Assembly (NCBI RefSeq): GCF_965139615.1
Contig: NZ_CBCSIQ010000019.1
Span: 1-64,000, forward strand
Length of the DNA stretch: 64,000 nt
Direction of reading: 5' to 3'
Source: Kerstersia similis
GTDB lineage: Bacteria; Pseudomonadota; Gammaproteobacteria; Burkholderiales; Burkholderiaceae_B
Numbering within the stretch: the first letter of the stretch is position 1; each line of letters opens with the position of its first letter. The notes under the pieces are model-generated. The model worked only from the letters and a program-made list of their open reading frames with translations. It was not told where the DNA came from and did no database searches. The translations under genes were made by a program, and so were the position numbers. Below, one piece after another: positions 39,590-48,231 of the stretch.

Positions 39590-40780
39590 GTGACTTTCCC
39601 CTTACTTCCCCTGCGTGCCGGCGCTGCCAGTACGCAACTTTCCACCCAGGTTCAGGCGGTGGTGCAGCAGGCCCTGGATGAGCAGAGGCTGGTCGGTGCC
39701 GTCGTGCTGGTCGCACAGGCCGGCGAAGTGGTTCACCAGCAAGCCAGCGGCTGGCGCGACCGCGAGGCCGGGCTGCCCATGGCGGTCGATACGGTGTTCC
39801 GCCTGGCATCGGTCAGCAAGCCCATCGTTTCTGTCGCGGCGCTGGTTCTGGCGGCCCAGGGCAAACTGGCGCTGGACGAGGACATCGCGCAGTGGCTGCC
39901 AGAGTTCCAGCCACGCCTGCCCGATGGCCGGCCTGCGCGCCTCACGCCCAGGCAATTGCTGAGCCATACGGCGGGTTTGGGCTATCGCTTTTTCGAAACC
40001 GATGCCCAAGGGCCGTACGCGCGGGCAGGTGTGTCGGACGGCATGGACGCGTCAGGCATCAGCCTGGCGGAGAACCTGCGCCGGCTGGCTGCCGTACCCT
40101 TGTATTACGAACCCGGTACCTCCTGGGGCTATTCCCTGGCCACCGATGTTCTGGGCGCCGTGATCGAACGCGTGTGGGGCGGACGGTTGGATGCCGCGGT
40201 ACATGCCCTGGTGACCGGCCCGCTGGGCATGGCGGATACCGGCTTTCTGGTGAGCGTGCCGGAGCGGCTCGCCACGGCCTATGTCAATGACCAGCCGCAG
40301 CCGCACCGTCTGGCGGAAGGCGAGTTTGCGGCGCATCTCGAAGGGGCGGTAGGGATTCGGTTCAGCCCGGCGCGTATTCTTGATCCCCTGGCGTTTCCAT
40401 CCGGCGGGGGCGGGATGGCGGGCAGCGCCGTTGATTTTCTGCGTCTGCTGGAAAGCCTGCGGCAAGCCGGTGCGGGTGTGCTGCCTGACTTTCTGGTCGA
40501 AGAAATGGGGCGGGATCAGATACCAGGCCTGGCCTTGCCCGATGCGCCAGGAACAGGTTTCGGCCTGGGGTTTTCGGTGTTGCGCGACCCGGTGCAGGCG
40601 GCATCGCCGGAATCAGCGGGAACCTGGCGCTGGGGCGGCGCCTATGGTCATTCATGGTTTGTGGATCGGGCGCGCGGCTTGAGCGTGGTGGCCTTCACCA
40701 ATACCTTGTATGAAGGGATGTCCGGGCGTTTTGTGACGGATGTGCGCGATGCGGTGTATCGCGGGCTGGAGCAGGAATGA
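39590..40780 (+). CDS. Serine hydrolase of the class C beta-lactamase/esterase family
   Basis: The 396-aa protein has the SxxK nucleophile S74-V-S-K77 (FRLASVSKPIV), the Tyr motif in YEPGTSWGYSLATDVLG and a C-terminal GGAYGHSWFVD in place of the KTG/HxG motif. There is no clear signal peptide, so a cytoplasmic esterase, amidase or lactonase of the EstB kind is more likely than a beta-lactamase. The start is GTG at 39590 with AAAAGG upstream. It overlaps the MFS gene by 4 bases. Confidence 0.82.
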   Translation: MTFPLLPLRAGAASTQLSTQVQAVVQQALDEQRLVGAVVLVAQAGEVVHQQASGWRDREAGLPMAVDTVFRLASVSKPIVSVAALVLAAQGKLALDEDIAQWLPEFQPRLPDGRPARLTPRQLLSHTAGLGYRFFETDAQGPYARAGVSDGMDASGISLAENLRRLAAVPLYYEPGTSWGYSLATDVLGAVIERVWGGRLDAAVHALVTGPLGMADTGFLVSVPERLATAYVNDQPQPHRLAEGEFAAHLEGAVGIRFSPARILDPLAFPSGGGGMAGSAVDFLRLLESLRQAGAGVLPDFLVEEMGRDQIPGLALPDAPGTGFGLGFSVLRDPVQAASPESAGTWRWGGAYGHSWFVDRARGLSVVAFTNTLYEGMSGRFVTDVRDAVYRGLEQE

Positions 40781-41982
40781 TGGCGCCGCCTACTGCAGAG
40801 CGCATGCCCATTGCCGCCTTGCTTGCTCTGGCCATGGGGGCGTTCATTACCGTACTGACCGAAGCGCTGCCCGCCGGCCTGTTGCCGCAGATGGCGCAGG
40901 GGCTGGCGGTTTCCGAAGCCTGGGTCGGGCAGACCGTCACGATTTACGCCATCGGTTCCCTGCTGGCCGCCATGCCATTGATGGCCATGACCCAGGGCAT
41001 GCGGCGCCGGCCTTTGTTGCTGGCGGCCATGGCAGGCTTTTTTGTTGCCAACACGATAACGGCATTCTCGACCAGCTACGGCCTGACCATGGCGGCGCGC
41101 TTTCTGGCCGGTGTGGCGGCAGGGTTGCTCTGGGCGCTGGTGGCAGGCTACGCCGCGCGCATGGTACCTGACCACATGAAGGGCCGGGCCATTGCCATTG
41201 CCATGGTGGGCACGCCCGTGGCGCTTTCCATAGGCATTCCGGCGGGCACGTTCCTGGGCCAGCAGTTCGGATGGCGGATGAGTTTCGGGATCATGAGCGT
41301 GGCGGCGCTGGTACTGATGGGCTGGGTGCGCAGCCGGCTGCCGGATTTTCCGGGGCAGGCGGCAGGCGCGCGCCTGCCGCTGGCGCAGGTATTCACCATG
41401 CCTGGCGTCCGGACGGTGCTTGGCGCGACCCTGGCGTTCGTGCTGGCACATAACATTCTCTATACCTACATCGCGCCTTTCCTGGCGACCGTGGAGATGG
41501 CCGGGCAGACCGATGTGGTGCTGCTGGTGTTCGGGACGGCCTCCTTGCCCGGCATCTGGGTCGTCGGGGTGCTGATCGACCGGCATTTGCGCCGCCTGAC
41601 CATTATCAGCACGGTATTGTTCGGATTCTCTGCGCTGGTGCTCGGCGCCGTTGGCCCGTCGTGGGGCGGGCCGGCCGCTGTTTACACCGCCGTAGCGGTC
41701 TGGGGGTTTGCCTTTGGCGGGGTGGCGACGCTGTTCCAGACGGCGCTGGCAAGGGCAGCGGGCCCGGCTGCCGATGTGGCGCAAGCCATGTTGGTGACGG
41801 CCTGGAACATGGCGACGGCTGGCGGCGGCATCGTGGGCGGCATGCTGCTCAGCCAGCTGGGTGTGGCGGCGTTCTCACCGGTCTTGCTGGCTTTGCTGGC
41901 CGCGACACTGTTTGCGGTCTGGCGCGCGCGTTGCCACGGGTTTCCGGTCGCGGTGGCCTGGGGCCGGGCGGGCTGTTCCTGA
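40777..41982 (+). CDS. MFS transporter, DHA1-like
   Basis: The 401-aa protein has twelve predicted spans. It carries LTEALPAGLLPQMAQGLAVSEAWVGQTVTIYAIG at the N-terminus, the motif-A-like MTQGMRRRPLLLA and GTPVALSIGIPAGTFLGQQFGWRM in span 5, typical of drug or sugar efflux pumps of the DHA1 group. It is translationally coupled to the serine hydrolase, so it may export the hydrolysed product or import its substrate. A perfect 8-bp hairpin without T-run (42061-42068 with 42075-42082) lies after it. Confidence 0.88.
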   Translation: MMAPPTAERMPIAALLALAMGAFITVLTEALPAGLLPQMAQGLAVSEAWVGQTVTIYAIGSLLAAMPLMAMTQGMRRRPLLLAAMAGFFVANTITAFSTSYGLTMAARFLAGVAAGLLWALVAGYAARMVPDHMKGRAIAIAMVGTPVALSIGIPAGTFLGQQFGWRMSFGIMSVAALVLMGWVRSRLPDFPGQAAGARLPLAQVFTMPGVRTVLGATLAFVLAHNILYTYIAPFLATVEMAGQTDVVLLVFGTASLPGIWVVGVLIDRHLRRLTIISTVLFGFSALVLGAVGPSWGGPAAVYTAVAVWGFAFGGVATLFQTALARAAGPAADVAQAMLVTAWNMATAGGGIVGGMLLSQLGVAAFSPVLLALLAATLFAVWRARCHGFPVAVAWGRAGCS

Positions 41983-42147
41983 AACGCGCTTGTCCTGGTC
42001 GCCGGCCGGCGCCAGGCACGGAGGAACGGCAGGGACCGCTAGGGTTTTTGTTACGCAATGCGGCCCGGTCCTGCCCGGGCCGATCGGGAACCCTGCTTTA
42101 AAATCCTTGCCCAAACCGCTTTCCTCCGTCGTGCCATAGGAATTGTC

Positions 42148-42897
42148 ATGCCTTACATCGGTCTGGGCCTGCATCTGCTGATTGCGATCTTCTTCGCCGT
42201 GCATGCAGTCCGTACGCGCCAGCAGATATTCTGGATTTTCATTTTGCTGTCCTTCCCGCTGCTGGGCAGCGTCATATATTTCCTGGCCATTTATTTGCCT
42301 GAGTCACGCCTGACGCATCATGCCGGCAAGGTCGCGGCAGTGGCGGTCAAAACGCTGGACCCTGGCCGTGAATTGCGTGCGGCGCAGCAGGCCTACGATT
42401 ACACGCCGACGGCGCAAAACCAGATCCGGCTGGCAACGGCCTTGCTGGAAGCCGGCCAGCCGCAACGAGCACTGGAGCTGTACGAAGCATGCCTGAACGG
42501 CGTGTTCTCGGGAGACCTTGAAATCAGCTGGCTGGCGGCGCAGGCAGCCTTCGCTGCGCAGCAGGCGGAAACCTGCATCCGGCATTTGCTGGCGATCCGC
42601 AAGGCGAACGCATCGTTCCGCGCCGATGCCGTCAGCCTGCTGCTGGCGCGGGCCTATGCCGTGCAAGGCGATGTGGCGCAGGCACGAACGCAGTTCCAGG
42701 AGACGGTGGCGCGCCACGGCAGTTTCGAAAGCCGTTCGGAATATGCAGTCTGGGCGGCAGGCCAGGGCGATTGGGCCACGGCGGATGCCCTGCATGCCGA
42801 ACTGAAGACAGTAATCTCGCGCTGGTCCCGGGCACAGCGCGAGATGCACCGCGAGCAGCTGCGCCGCCTGGATACGGCATTTTCAGGACGGCGCTGA
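42148..42897 (+). CDS. Membrane protein with PLDc_N-like start and TPR-like domain
   Basis: The 249-aa protein starts with two membrane spans (about 3-20 and 27-48, with FPLLGSVIYFLAIYLPES) resembling the PLDc_N region of cardiolipin-synthase-type proteins. A cytoplasmic helical part follows with tetratricopeptide-like repeats (LRAAQQAYDYTPTAQNQIRLATALLEAGQPQRALELYEACL). No catalytic motif is seen. The ATG at 42148 follows AGGA, and a TAAAAT box (42099-42104) may serve as its -10. The role is unknown; scaffolding is a guess. Confidence 0.75.
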   Translation: MPYIGLGLHLLIAIFFAVHAVRTRQQIFWIFILLSFPLLGSVIYFLAIYLPESRLTHHAGKVAAVAVKTLDPGRELRAAQQAYDYTPTAQNQIRLATALLEAGQPQRALELYEACLNGVFSGDLEISWLAAQAAFAAQQAETCIRHLLAIRKANASFRADAVSLLLARAYAVQGDVAQARTQFQETVARHGSFESRSEYAVWAAGQGDWATADALHAELKTVISRWSRAQREMHREQLRRLDTAFSGRR

Positions 42898-42970
42898 ACC
42901 GCTTTCTGGAAACAAAAACATACAAAGAACTGCGCAGACGGCAGGGCGTGTCAACGCCTCTCCATGCGTA

Positions 42971-43009
42971 AAAAAACGGCCTCATGCATGGTCATGCGAG
43001 GCCGTTTCT
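42971..43009. terminator. Bidirectional terminator
   Basis: AAACGGCCTC (42974-42983) pairs perfectly with GAGGCCGTTT (42998-43007). A-rich sequence on the left (42971-42976) gives a U-run for minus-strand transcripts and TTT-C-T on the right for plus-strand ones. It separates the convergent genes ending at 42897 and 43086. Confidence 0.8.
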
Positions 43010-43085
43010 CATGGCGCCCCTGCTTGCGCCCAGCGTGGAGGTCATACCGGGCGCCGCGATGGCCTTGCCCTGTATGGCGTGTTGC

Positions 43086-43826
43086 TTACAGGCGGTCGCG
43101 CACGCGGCGGGCACGTTCGGGGGAGGACGGGTGCGAGCTCATGATGCTGCTTTGGCCGCCGTCGAGTTCCGCCAGCTTTTCAAAGGCCGTGGCCAGGCCC
43201 AGGCGGTTCATGCCCTTCTGGCCCAGCAACTCGAAGGAGTAGTCGTCGGCCTCGAATTCCTGGCTTTGGGAGAACTGCGCATTGATCAGCGCTTCCGTCA
43301 GGTTGCCCAATTCCGATTGGCTCAGCGCGGAGACCGTGCTGTTGCCGGAACCGGCGGCAGCGGTGCGGGCGGCATTGACCGCATAGGCAGTGCGCATGGC
43401 TTTCTTGCTGTGGCCCAGGGCAACGTGGCCCATTTCGTGGCCGATCACGCCACGCAGCTCGTCGTCGGTCATCATGTCCATCAGGCCTTTATAGACGCGG
43501 ATGCAACCGTTGCCCATGGCCCAGGCGTTCACATCATTGGTCATATAGACCTTGTAGTTCACGCTTTGGCCATTCAGCGTCATCGGCCCGAAACCTTGCA
43601 TGACGCGATTCAGGCGCTTGGTGTAAGGGCTGGAGGCGGGGGCGATCTGTGATTGCGCGTCACTTTGCTTGCAGGAGGCATCGGACAGTTCGATGATGTC
43701 GTTGTCGCTCAGGCTGACGGCAGTGAAGGCGCTGGACCCGGCAGACATCAGGGCATTGGGATCCATATTGGCGCAACCCGTCAGGACGGTGGCAAGGATC
43801 AGGGCGGCGGGATAGCGGAATTTCAC
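43086..43826 (-). CDS. M48-family metalloprotease, lipoprotein (LoiP-like)
   Basis: The 246-aa protein has a lipoprotein signal with lipobox VLTGC (Cys18), so it is anchored in the envelope. The zinc site H130-E-x-x-H134 lies in GVIGHEMGHVALGHS with the third ligand in SQEFEADDYSFELL. The size and plan match E. coli LoiP/YcaL-type proteases that act on outer-membrane proteins. The start is a GTG at 43826 with GGAG 8 bases upstream; this puts the signal peptide at the correct place. It appears to be transcribed alone. Confidence 0.9.
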   Translation of the reverse strand: MKFRYPAALILATVLTGCANMDPNALMSAGSSAFTAVSLSDNDIIELSDASCKQSDAQSQIAPASSPYTKRLNRVMQGFGPMTLNGQSVNYKVYMTNDVNAWAMGNGCIRVYKGLMDMMTDDELRGVIGHEMGHVALGHSKKAMRTAYAVNAARTAAAGSGNSTVSALSQSELGNLTEALINAQFSQSQEFEADDYSFELLGQKGMNRLGLATAFEKLAELDGGQSSIMSSHPSSPERARRVRDRL

Positions 43827-44016
43827 AGTGAGGTCTCCTGGCGGTAAGCGCTGCGCGGTGCGGAAAAGGCAGGGCGGCAGCTGTCGAATGGATCGGCGGC
43901 AAGTGTAACCAGCAGGGGGGCGCCTCGGCCTGTTGCAGAACGGTGCCGAATGTGAAGAGTTGTGAAAATCGCGCCATGCCTGCTGCCATGCTGCAGGCGC
44001 AGCGCAGTCGGGTGGC

Positions 44017-44760
44017 TCAGTCCAGCCAGCCCAGCAGTGCGCTGCAGGCGGCAGCCAGGACGATACCGGCGGTTTCCGTGCGCATGACACGCGCGCCCAG
44101 GCTGACCGGGTGCGCGCCATGCTTGCGGGCCAGCGCCAGCTCGGCGTCCGACCACCCGCCTTCCGGCCCCACCAGCAGGGTCAGGGATTCTCCGGTGCGC
44201 AGGCCGGACTGTTGCAGGCGGGTGGCCAGGGGCGTCTCGGCGTCCGGATGGCAAAACAGCGCCGGTCCTGGCGGCAGCGCGGCCAGTGCCTGGGCCAGCG
44301 AGAGTGGCCGGGCGATGTCCATCAGGCGATTGCGGCCGCATTGTTCGCTGGCCGATTGCACGATGCCGCGCCAGCGCCCCAGGCGTTTTTCCAGGCGGTC
44401 GCCGTCCAGCCGCAGCACACTGCGCTGGGCGGCGACCGGCATGATGGCGCTGATGCCGGTCTCGACGGCTTTTTCGATGACCCAGTCCATTTTGTCGCCC
44501 GCAGGCAAGCCTTGGACCAGCACCAGGCGGCCCGGCAGCTCGGCTTCGCGGGGCAGTTGCGCACCGGTCAGTGCATAAGCTTGTTTGCCCTCGATCTCCA
44601 GCGTTGCCGGATATTCGCCGCCAGTGCCGTCGAACAGCACGATAGGGCTGCCATGGCGCAGGCGCAGCACGCGCAGGGCGTGGTGCGCCGGGGCGTCGGG
44701 CAACAGGAAACGGCTCTGGGGCGGAATTTCGACGGAGCAGAAAAAACGTGGGGCGGACAT
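44017..44760 (-). CDS. rsmE: 16S rRNA (uracil-1498-N3)-methyltransferase RsmE
   Basis: RsmE methylates U1498 in the small-subunit RNA. The 247-aa SPOUT methyltransferase begins PRFFCSVEIP and has DKMDWVIEKAVETGISAIMPVAAQRSV, SEQCGRNRLM and the C-terminal trefoil-knot motifs LLVGPEGGWSDAEL and SLGARVMRTETAGIVL that hold S-adenosylmethionine. Length is usual. A 190-base gap separates it from the protease gene downstream. Confidence 0.94.
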   Translation of the reverse strand: MSAPRFFCSVEIPPQSRFLLPDAPAHHALRVLRLRHGSPIVLFDGTGGEYPATLEIEGKQAYALTGAQLPREAELPGRLVLVQGLPAGDKMDWVIEKAVETGISAIMPVAAQRSVLRLDGDRLEKRLGRWRGIVQSASEQCGRNRLMDIARPLSLAQALAALPPGPALFCHPDAETPLATRLQQSGLRTGESLTLLVGPEGGWSDAELALARKHGAHPVSLGARVMRTETAGIVLAAACSALLGWLD

Positions 44761-44957
44761 GGCGGCAGCGAAATGAATGGCTGCGCCATCTTAGCGTTAT
44801 TTGGCCGCCAGGCGTACCGCGCCGGCGCCTGGCCGGGTACCGGTTTGGTAATTCCGGCAGGCCGGGATCCGCGCTGACAGCGGGCCTTGGCGGGCAATGG
44901 AAAGCGACTTGGCGGGTTTCTTGGCCGCAATCGCGGGCAGCAGCCTATGGGCGATGC

Positions 44958-44963
44958 TAAAAT
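44958..44963 (+). promoter_or_regulatory. Likely -10 box of the tkt promoter
   Basis: TAAAAT lies 67 bases before the tkt start in the gap between two divergent genes (44761-45030, otherwise empty). No clear -35 hexamer is present at 16-18 bases. Confidence 0.35.
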
Positions 44964-45030
44964 CAACGGTTATTCCTTAGGCTTCTGGCCACGCGCCTTC
45001 AGGGGTGTCGTGCCGCATGAGAGTGAGTCG

Positions 45031-47076
45031 ATGACCGAGTCTTCAGCTTCCCCGTCCGTCCTTTCGGCCGCCGTGCGCGCGTTGGCCATGGATGCCGTGC
45101 AACAGGCCAATTCCGGCCACCCGGGTGCCCCCATGGGCATGGCGGAAATTGCGCAAGCCCTGTGGCTGCGCCACCTGCGCCATAATCCGGCCGATCCCGC
45201 ATGGGCCGGCCGCGACCGCTTCGTGCTGTCGAACGGCCACGGCTCCATGCTGATCTACGCTTTGCTGCACCTGACGGGCTATGACCTGCCCATCGAAGAG
45301 CTGCGCAACTTCCGCCAACTGCATTCGCGCACGCCGGGTCACCCGGAAGTGGGCATTACGCCGGGCGTGGAAACCACCACCGGCCCGCTGGGCCAGGGGC
45401 TGGGCAACGCCGTGGGCCTGGCGCTTGCCGAAGCGCTGCTGGCTGCCGAGTTCAACCGTCCCGGCCATGCCATCATCGACCACAACACCTACGTGTTCCT
45501 GGGCGATGGCTGTTTGATGGAAGGGATTTCCCACGAGGTCTGCTCGCTGGCCGGCACCCTGCGCCTGTCCAAGCTGATCGCGCTGTATGACGACAACGGC
45601 ATTTCCATCGACGGCAACGTCGAGTACTGGTTCGCCGACGACACCGCCCAGCGTTTCGAGAGCTATGGCTGGAATGTCATCCGTGCCGTTGACGGCCATG
45701 ATGTCGATGCCGTGGATGCCGCGCTGGCGCAGGCTCGTCGCAATGCCGCAGAGGGCAAGGGCCCCACGCTGATTGCCTGCCGTACCATCATCGGCAAGGG
45801 TTCGCCCAAGCTGGCCGGTTCCGAGAAAGTCCACGGCGCCCCGCTGGGCGCCGATGAAATTGCCGCTACCCGCGCAGTCATCGGCTGGGAGCATGCGCCG
45901 TTTGAAATTCCGGCGGAAGTCTATGCCGGTTGGGATGCTCGTGCCCGTGGCGCCAGCCAGCAGGCGCAGTGGCAGTCGGAGTTCGACGCTTACGCCGCCG
46001 CATTCCCCGCCGAAGCGGCCGAATTGCAGCGCCGCCTGGCCGGCAAGCTGCCCGAAGGCATCGAACAGCGTCTGCAGGAACTGCTGCAACGTACCGTATC
46101 GGAAGCCCAGACGGTTGCCACGCGCAAGGCCTCGCAACAGGCCATCACGGCGCTGGTCGAACTGCTGCCCGAAATGCTGGGGGGGTCGGCTGACCTGACC
46201 GGTTCCAATTTCACCGACTGGAAGGGCGCTGTCGCCGTCCGTGCGGGCGAGCATGGCGTGCAGGGCGGCCGTCACATCAATTACGGCGTGCGCGAGTTCG
46301 GTATGGCCGCCATCATGAATGGCGTGGCGCTGCACGGTGGCTACCTGCCGTTTGGCGGCACCTTCCTGACCTTCTCCGATTATTCCCGCAATGCGATCCG
46401 CATGGCGGCGCTGATGAAGCAGCGCGTGGTGCATGTCTTCACGCACGACTCCATCGGCCTGGGCGAAGACGGCCCGACCCACCAGTCCATCGAGCATGCC
46501 TCCAGCCTGCGCCTGATTCCCAACCTGCATGTCTGGCGTCCGGCCGACACGGTGGAAACCGTGGTGGCCTGGAATGCTGCGGTCACGCGTCCCGCCAGCA
46601 TCGGCATGGATGTCCATGCCGGCGGCCCCAGCGCACTGCTGCTGTCACGCCAGAACCTGCCCTTCATCGAACGCGACGCCGAAACCCTCGCGGCCGTGGC
46701 GCGTGGCGGTTATGTGCTGCGTGAGGCCGAAGGCGCGCGTGCCGCGATCATCGCTACCGGTTCGGAAGTGGCGCTGGCGCTGGAAGCGCAGAAGCAGCTG
46801 GCCGAAGCCGGTATTCCGGTGCGCGTGGTGTCCATGCCCTGCACCGAGGTCTTCGATGCCCAGGATCAGGCCTGGCGCGATGCCGTCCTGCCTGCCGACC
46901 TGCCCGCCGTGGCAGTGGAAGCCGGCAGCACGGCGCTCTGGTACAAATATGTCGGCCGCCGTGGTGCGGTCGTCGGCATCGACACCTATGGTGAGTCGGC
47001 GCCGGCTGGTGTCCTTTTCAAGCATTTCGGCCTGACTGCCGAGAATGTGGCAGCTGCTGTTCAACGCATTCTGTAA
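45031..47076 (+). CDS. tkt: Transketolase
   Basis: Transketolase moves two-carbon units between sugar phosphates in the pentose phosphate pathway. The 681-aa protein has the thiamine diphosphate motif GDGCLMEGISHEVCSLAG through DDNGIS, the phosphate-binding LSNGHGSMLIYALLHLTGYDL, TTGPLGQGLGNAVG and the pyrimidine-domain HDSIGLGEDGPTHQSIEH. The ATG at 45031 is chosen from the family start (AVRALAMDAVQQANSGHPGAPMG); longer in-frame starts run into the intergenic region. It is followed by gap and pgk, a common central-carbon cluster in betaproteobacteria. Confidence 0.95.
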   Translation: MTESSASPSVLSAAVRALAMDAVQQANSGHPGAPMGMAEIAQALWLRHLRHNPADPAWAGRDRFVLSNGHGSMLIYALLHLTGYDLPIEELRNFRQLHSRTPGHPEVGITPGVETTTGPLGQGLGNAVGLALAEALLAAEFNRPGHAIIDHNTYVFLGDGCLMEGISHEVCSLAGTLRLSKLIALYDDNGISIDGNVEYWFADDTAQRFESYGWNVIRAVDGHDVDAVDAALAQARRNAAEGKGPTLIACRTIIGKGSPKLAGSEKVHGAPLGADEIAATRAVIGWEHAPFEIPAEVYAGWDARARGASQQAQWQSEFDAYAAAFPAEAAELQRRLAGKLPEGIEQRLQELLQRTVSEAQTVATRKASQQAITALVELLPEMLGGSADLTGSNFTDWKGAVAVRAGEHGVQGGRHINYGVREFGMAAIMNGVALHGGYLPFGGTFLTFSDYSRNAIRMAALMKQRVVHVFTHDSIGLGEDGPTHQSIEHASSLRLIPNLHVWRPADTVETVVAWNAAVTRPASIGMDVHAGGPSALLLSRQNLPFIERDAETLAAVARGGYVLREAEGARAAIIATGSEVALALEAQKQLAEAGIPVRVVSMPCTEVFDAQDQAWRDAVLPADLPAVAVEAGSTALWYKYVGRRGAVVGIDTYGESAPAGVLFKHFGLTAENVAAAVQRIL

Positions 47077-47094
47077 ATCAAGGAGATTACTGTC

Positions 47095-48105
47095 ATGACC
47101 ATTCGCGTCGCTATCAATGGCTACGGCCGTATCGGCCGCAACATTCTGCGTGCTCACTACGAAGGTGGCAAGAAACACGATATCGAAATCGTGGCCATCA
47201 ACGATCTGGGTGATCCCAAGACCAATGCCCACCTGACGCAGTATGACACCGCCCACGGCCGCTTCCCCGGCACCGTGTCGGTCGATGGCGACAGCATGGT
47301 GGTCAACGGTGATCGCATCCGTGTACTGGCCAACCGCAACCCGGCTGAACTGCCGTGGGGCGAGCTGGGCGTGGACGTGGTGCTGGAATGCACCGGCTTC
47401 TTCACCAGCAAGGAAAAGGCCAGCGCCCACCTGAAGGGCGGCGCCAAGAAGGTGATCATCTCTGCGCCTGGCGGCAAGGATGTGGACGCAACCGTCGTGT
47501 ACGGCGTCAACCATCAAGTGCTGAAGTCCACCGACACGGTGATCTCCAACGCTTCCTGCACCACCAACTGCCTGGCGCCCATGGTTCAGCCGCTGCATGC
47601 CAAGCTGGGTCTGGTGACCGGCCTGATGACGACCGTGCACGCCTACACCAACGACCAGGTGCTGACCGACGTTTACCACGAAGACCTGCGCCGCGCTCGT
47701 TCCGCCACGCAAAGCATGATCCCGACCAAGACTGGCGCTGCCGCCGCTGTCGGCCTGGTGCTGCCCGAGCTGAACGGCCGCCTGGACGGCTACGCCATCC
47801 GCGTGCCGACCATCAACGTGTCGCTGGTTGACCTGTCCTTCATCGCCGAGCGCGACACCACGGTCGAAGAAGTCAACGCCATCCTGAAGGAAGCTTCGGA
47901 AGGCGCGCTCAAGGGCATCCTGGGCTACAACACCGAGCCGCTGGTTTCCATCGACTTCAACCACAACCCGGCTTCCAGCACCTTCGACGCCACGCTGACC
48001 AAGGTCAACGGCCGTCTGGTGAAGGTGTCGTCCTGGTACGACAACGAGTGGGGCTTCAGCAACCGCATGCTGGACACCACCGTTGCGCTGATGAACGCAG
48101 CCTAA
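47095..48105 (+). CDS. gap: Glyceraldehyde-3-phosphate dehydrogenase, type I
   Basis: The 336-aa enzyme oxidises glyceraldehyde 3-phosphate to 1,3-bisphosphoglycerate. It has the NAD loop AINGYGRIGRN, the catalytic C155 in SNASCTTNC, the active-site His region TTVHAYTNDQ and the phosphate-binding RRARSATQSMIPT. Codon usage looks more strongly biased than in its neighbours, as expected for a highly expressed gene. AAGGAG lies 7-8 bases before the ATG, 18 bases after tkt. Confidence 0.97.
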   Translation: MTIRVAINGYGRIGRNILRAHYEGGKKHDIEIVAINDLGDPKTNAHLTQYDTAHGRFPGTVSVDGDSMVVNGDRIRVLANRNPAELPWGELGVDVVLECTGFFTSKEKASAHLKGGAKKVIISAPGGKDVDATVVYGVNHQVLKSTDTVISNASCTTNCLAPMVQPLHAKLGLVTGLMTTVHAYTNDQVLTDVYHEDLRRARSATQSMIPTKTGAAAAVGLVLPELNGRLDGYAIRVPTINVSLVDLSFIAERDTTVEEVNAILKEASEGALKGILGYNTEPLVSIDFNHNPASSTFDATLTKVNGRLVKVSSWYDNEWGFSNRMLDTTVALMNAA

Positions 48106-48149
48106 AGCAAACCACGGGCGCTTGTCGGCCTGAGCCTGCGCGCCGCTAC

Positions 48150-48201
48150 GCCCGCTGTCTTGCGCAACCCCCAGGCGGGGTGCGGGGGCAGCGGGCTTTT
48201 T
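48150..48201 (+). terminator. Intrinsic terminator between gap and pgk
   Basis: GCCCGCTG (48150-48157) pairs perfectly with CAGCGGGC (48189-48196), followed immediately by TTTTT (48197-48201). Inside, GCAACCCC can pair with GGGGTGC with one bulged base, making a long nested stem. It ends only 30 bases before the pgk start codon, so pgk must be expressed by read-through or from a promoter overlapping the hairpin. Confidence 0.75.
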
Positions 48202-48231
48202 CATGTCTTCCCATTGCATCCGGAGCCATCC

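Noticed and set aside
42061..42082. Perfect 8-bp hairpin after the DHA1 transporter as an intrinsic terminator
   Set aside because: No T-run on either side, and a -10-like box follows closely; kept only as a remark under the transporter.
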